NCBI GenBank assembly: GCA_030407315.1
Contig: JALQPE010001888.1
Span: 1-64,000 of the forward strand
DNA: 64,000 nucleotides
Source: Asparagopsis taxiformis
Lineage: Eukaryota; Rhodophyta; Florideophyceae; Bonnemaisoniales; Bonnemaisoniaceae
Reading direction: 5' to 3'
A program made the position numbers and the translations under genes. Each line of letters opens with the position of its first letter. Positions within the stretch are counted from its first letter, which is position 1. The notes beneath the pieces are model-generated. The model had not been told where the DNA came from. It searched no databases and worked only from the letters and a program-made list of their open reading frames with translations. Below, one piece after another: positions 62,971-64,000 of the stretch.

Positions 62971-63812
62971 TGCAAGGTTTCCGGGATAAAATGAAAAAGT
63001 CCCTTGTACACGACAACGCCACCGCAAGACCACATTCAACAAGAATCCTGGTTGGACTGGCTTCATCTTTTGGATTCCGTCTATTCTCTACTGACGTGAC
63101 CCAAACATACCTCCAAACTTCAGAGAATCTTACGCGTGACGTTTACATCAGGCCTTCCAAAGAATTTGGTCTAAAACGGGACACTATGCTTAAACTCCTG
63201 AAACCACTTTATGGACTTTCCGATAGCGGAGACTATTGGGGAGAAACCATAAGAGATCACATTGTCAATGACCTCGGTATGAAACCCACAACTGTTGACA
63301 GTGCGTTCTTTTTCAAAAAGAGCCACGGTAAACTTTCAGGATTGTGTGTCAGTTACGTAGCCGACTCACTTCAGGCCGGAGACGAGTCTTTTTCATTACT
63401 TTCCCAGAAGACAGCTCAGAGGTTTCAATGCAGAGAACGAGAATGGGATAACACAAACTTCCTAGGAGTACAAATCGACACGAAACATCCGGAAATCCGA
63501 GTTCACCAGTACAAGTATATTCAGAAACTGAAACCCATCCCTACAGATTCTGAATTTCAGATGTTCCGATCATTCCGAGCTAAGCTAGCCTGGATAACTC
63601 AGACCCGCCCAGATATCTCATGTTCAGTGGCCCAATCTACCCAAGTCACTGAAGCAATATTCAAGGCGAACTCCGAAAGGATCATTAAGTCCCTTAATTC
63701 TGTATTGAAGCATTTACAAAAGACTCCATCTTTACCTCTAAGATACCCAAAACTTCAGATCAATTCTATGAGAATACAGGTGTACTCAGATGCATCCTTT
63801 GCGAACAACCAT
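62940..63812 (+). pseudogene. Copia reverse transcriptase with a lost catalytic Asp
   Basis: From the frame change at about 62945 the reverse transcriptase continues with KARYVVQGFRDKMKKS, LFSTDVTQTYLQTSENL and LLKPLYGLSDSGDYWG. The catalytic block is YVADSLQAG, where YVDD is expected, so one catalytic Asp is Ala and the enzyme should be dead. RNase H begins (VYSDASFANN) and is cut by the LTR at 63813. Confidence 0.85.
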
Positions 63813-64000
63813 TGTAGGACCAGCCGGGGTGGCGATCGCTAGGGGAGTTCTAGAATTGCAGCCGTGTCAGGGCGAGGTGAACCGTAACGCGCTAGTTGAA
63901 CTTGCGTTCGCGCGTCGCTCGGTCGCGCTGGCGAACGGGTGGTACAACGGCGGAACGCGTAGGGAACGATCGCAACACGGGATTCGCGGGCCGGCGCAAG
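63813..64000 (-). repeat. LTR of the GC-rich Ty3 family, cut by the window end
   Basis: Begins TGTAGGACCAGCC exactly like 18283 and stays nearly identical for all 188 visible bases. In the orientation of the copy at 15-19 kb this would be a 3' LTR or a solo LTR. Confidence 0.9.

Larger units (their letters stand above)
59811..63812 (+). mobile_element. Decayed Ty1/copia element interrupted by an LTR
   Basis: Gag, protease, integrase and reverse transcriptase appear in copia order in several frames. No LTR could be assigned at its left end. On the right, an LTR of the GC-rich Ty3 family begins abruptly at 63813 inside the RNase H region (VYSDASFANN), so that element inserted here later. The integrase (TGIEAHNSLGIGER type) and reverse transcriptase belong to a widespread copia lineage of fungi and protists. 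Confidence 0.85.

Noticed and set aside
59811..63812. LTR pair of the rightmost copia element
   Set aside because: The repeat at 58062-58550 lies upstream, but no copy of it follows the pol region before the interrupting LTR at 63813, so it cannot be assigned as this element's LTR.

Overview
This is a eukaryotic, transposon-dominated window with no rRNA or confident tRNA gene. The few host-like genes are compact and intron-poor. Two short secreted-protein genes have TATA boxes about 105 bp upstream of their ATG, and introns, where they can be inferred, are short with GTAAGT, CTGAC and TAG/CAG signals. This fits a filamentous or zoosporic fungus. A fungus-like protist such as an oomycete is not excluded, because the Harbinger-type genes would suit either. 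I cannot name the organism.

Layout. 1-1040: non-coding, with a unit present three times. 1050-4045 (copy A) and 19668-22210 (copy B): two copies of a long non-coding direct repeat. It contains a periodic array of intron-like and microexon-like units, a 24-bp tandem repeat and a 43-bp tandem repeat. 4084-14128: an island of unusual genes, namely a 2OG-Fe(II) oxygenase, a large protein fusing a DPPY-type DNA amino-methyltransferase to a SET domain, an unknown multi-exon gene, and a Tudor-like nuclear protein. AT-rich fold-back elements lie among them. 15056-18970: a GC-rich, truncated Ty3-like element (LTR, gag, protease). 19007-19582: a zinc-finger-like ORF. 22199-22865: a broken RRM splicing-factor gene resembling RBM39, starting exactly where copy B ends. 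23212-24365: a Myb/SANT-like and coiled-coil ORF pair of Harbinger type.

25272-31270: a complete young Ty1/copia element on the minus strand (669-bp LTRs, TSD AGTAG). 32449-34552: two paralogous small secreted cysteine-containing proteins. 36436-41309: a complete but decayed copia element (153-bp LTRs, TSD GTGTC). 41577-42879: a decayed Harbinger-like DDE transposase. 45182-52496: a complete Ty3/gypsy element (about 254-bp LTRs, TSD GTATG) carrying an extra long ORF on the antisense strand. 56610-59707: a duplicated LTR/leader-like repeat followed by zinc-finger ORFs. 59811-63812: a dead copia element cut by an LTR of the same GC-rich Ty3 family seen at 18283. That LTR runs off the end of the window.

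The observations I would follow first are: the methyltransferase-SET fusion next to a 2OG oxygenase, which could together be a modification writer/eraser set; the intron/microexon array of copies A and B; and the antisense ORF inside the intact Ty3 element. Long, nearly perfect palindromes recur across the window and need a check against raw reads.
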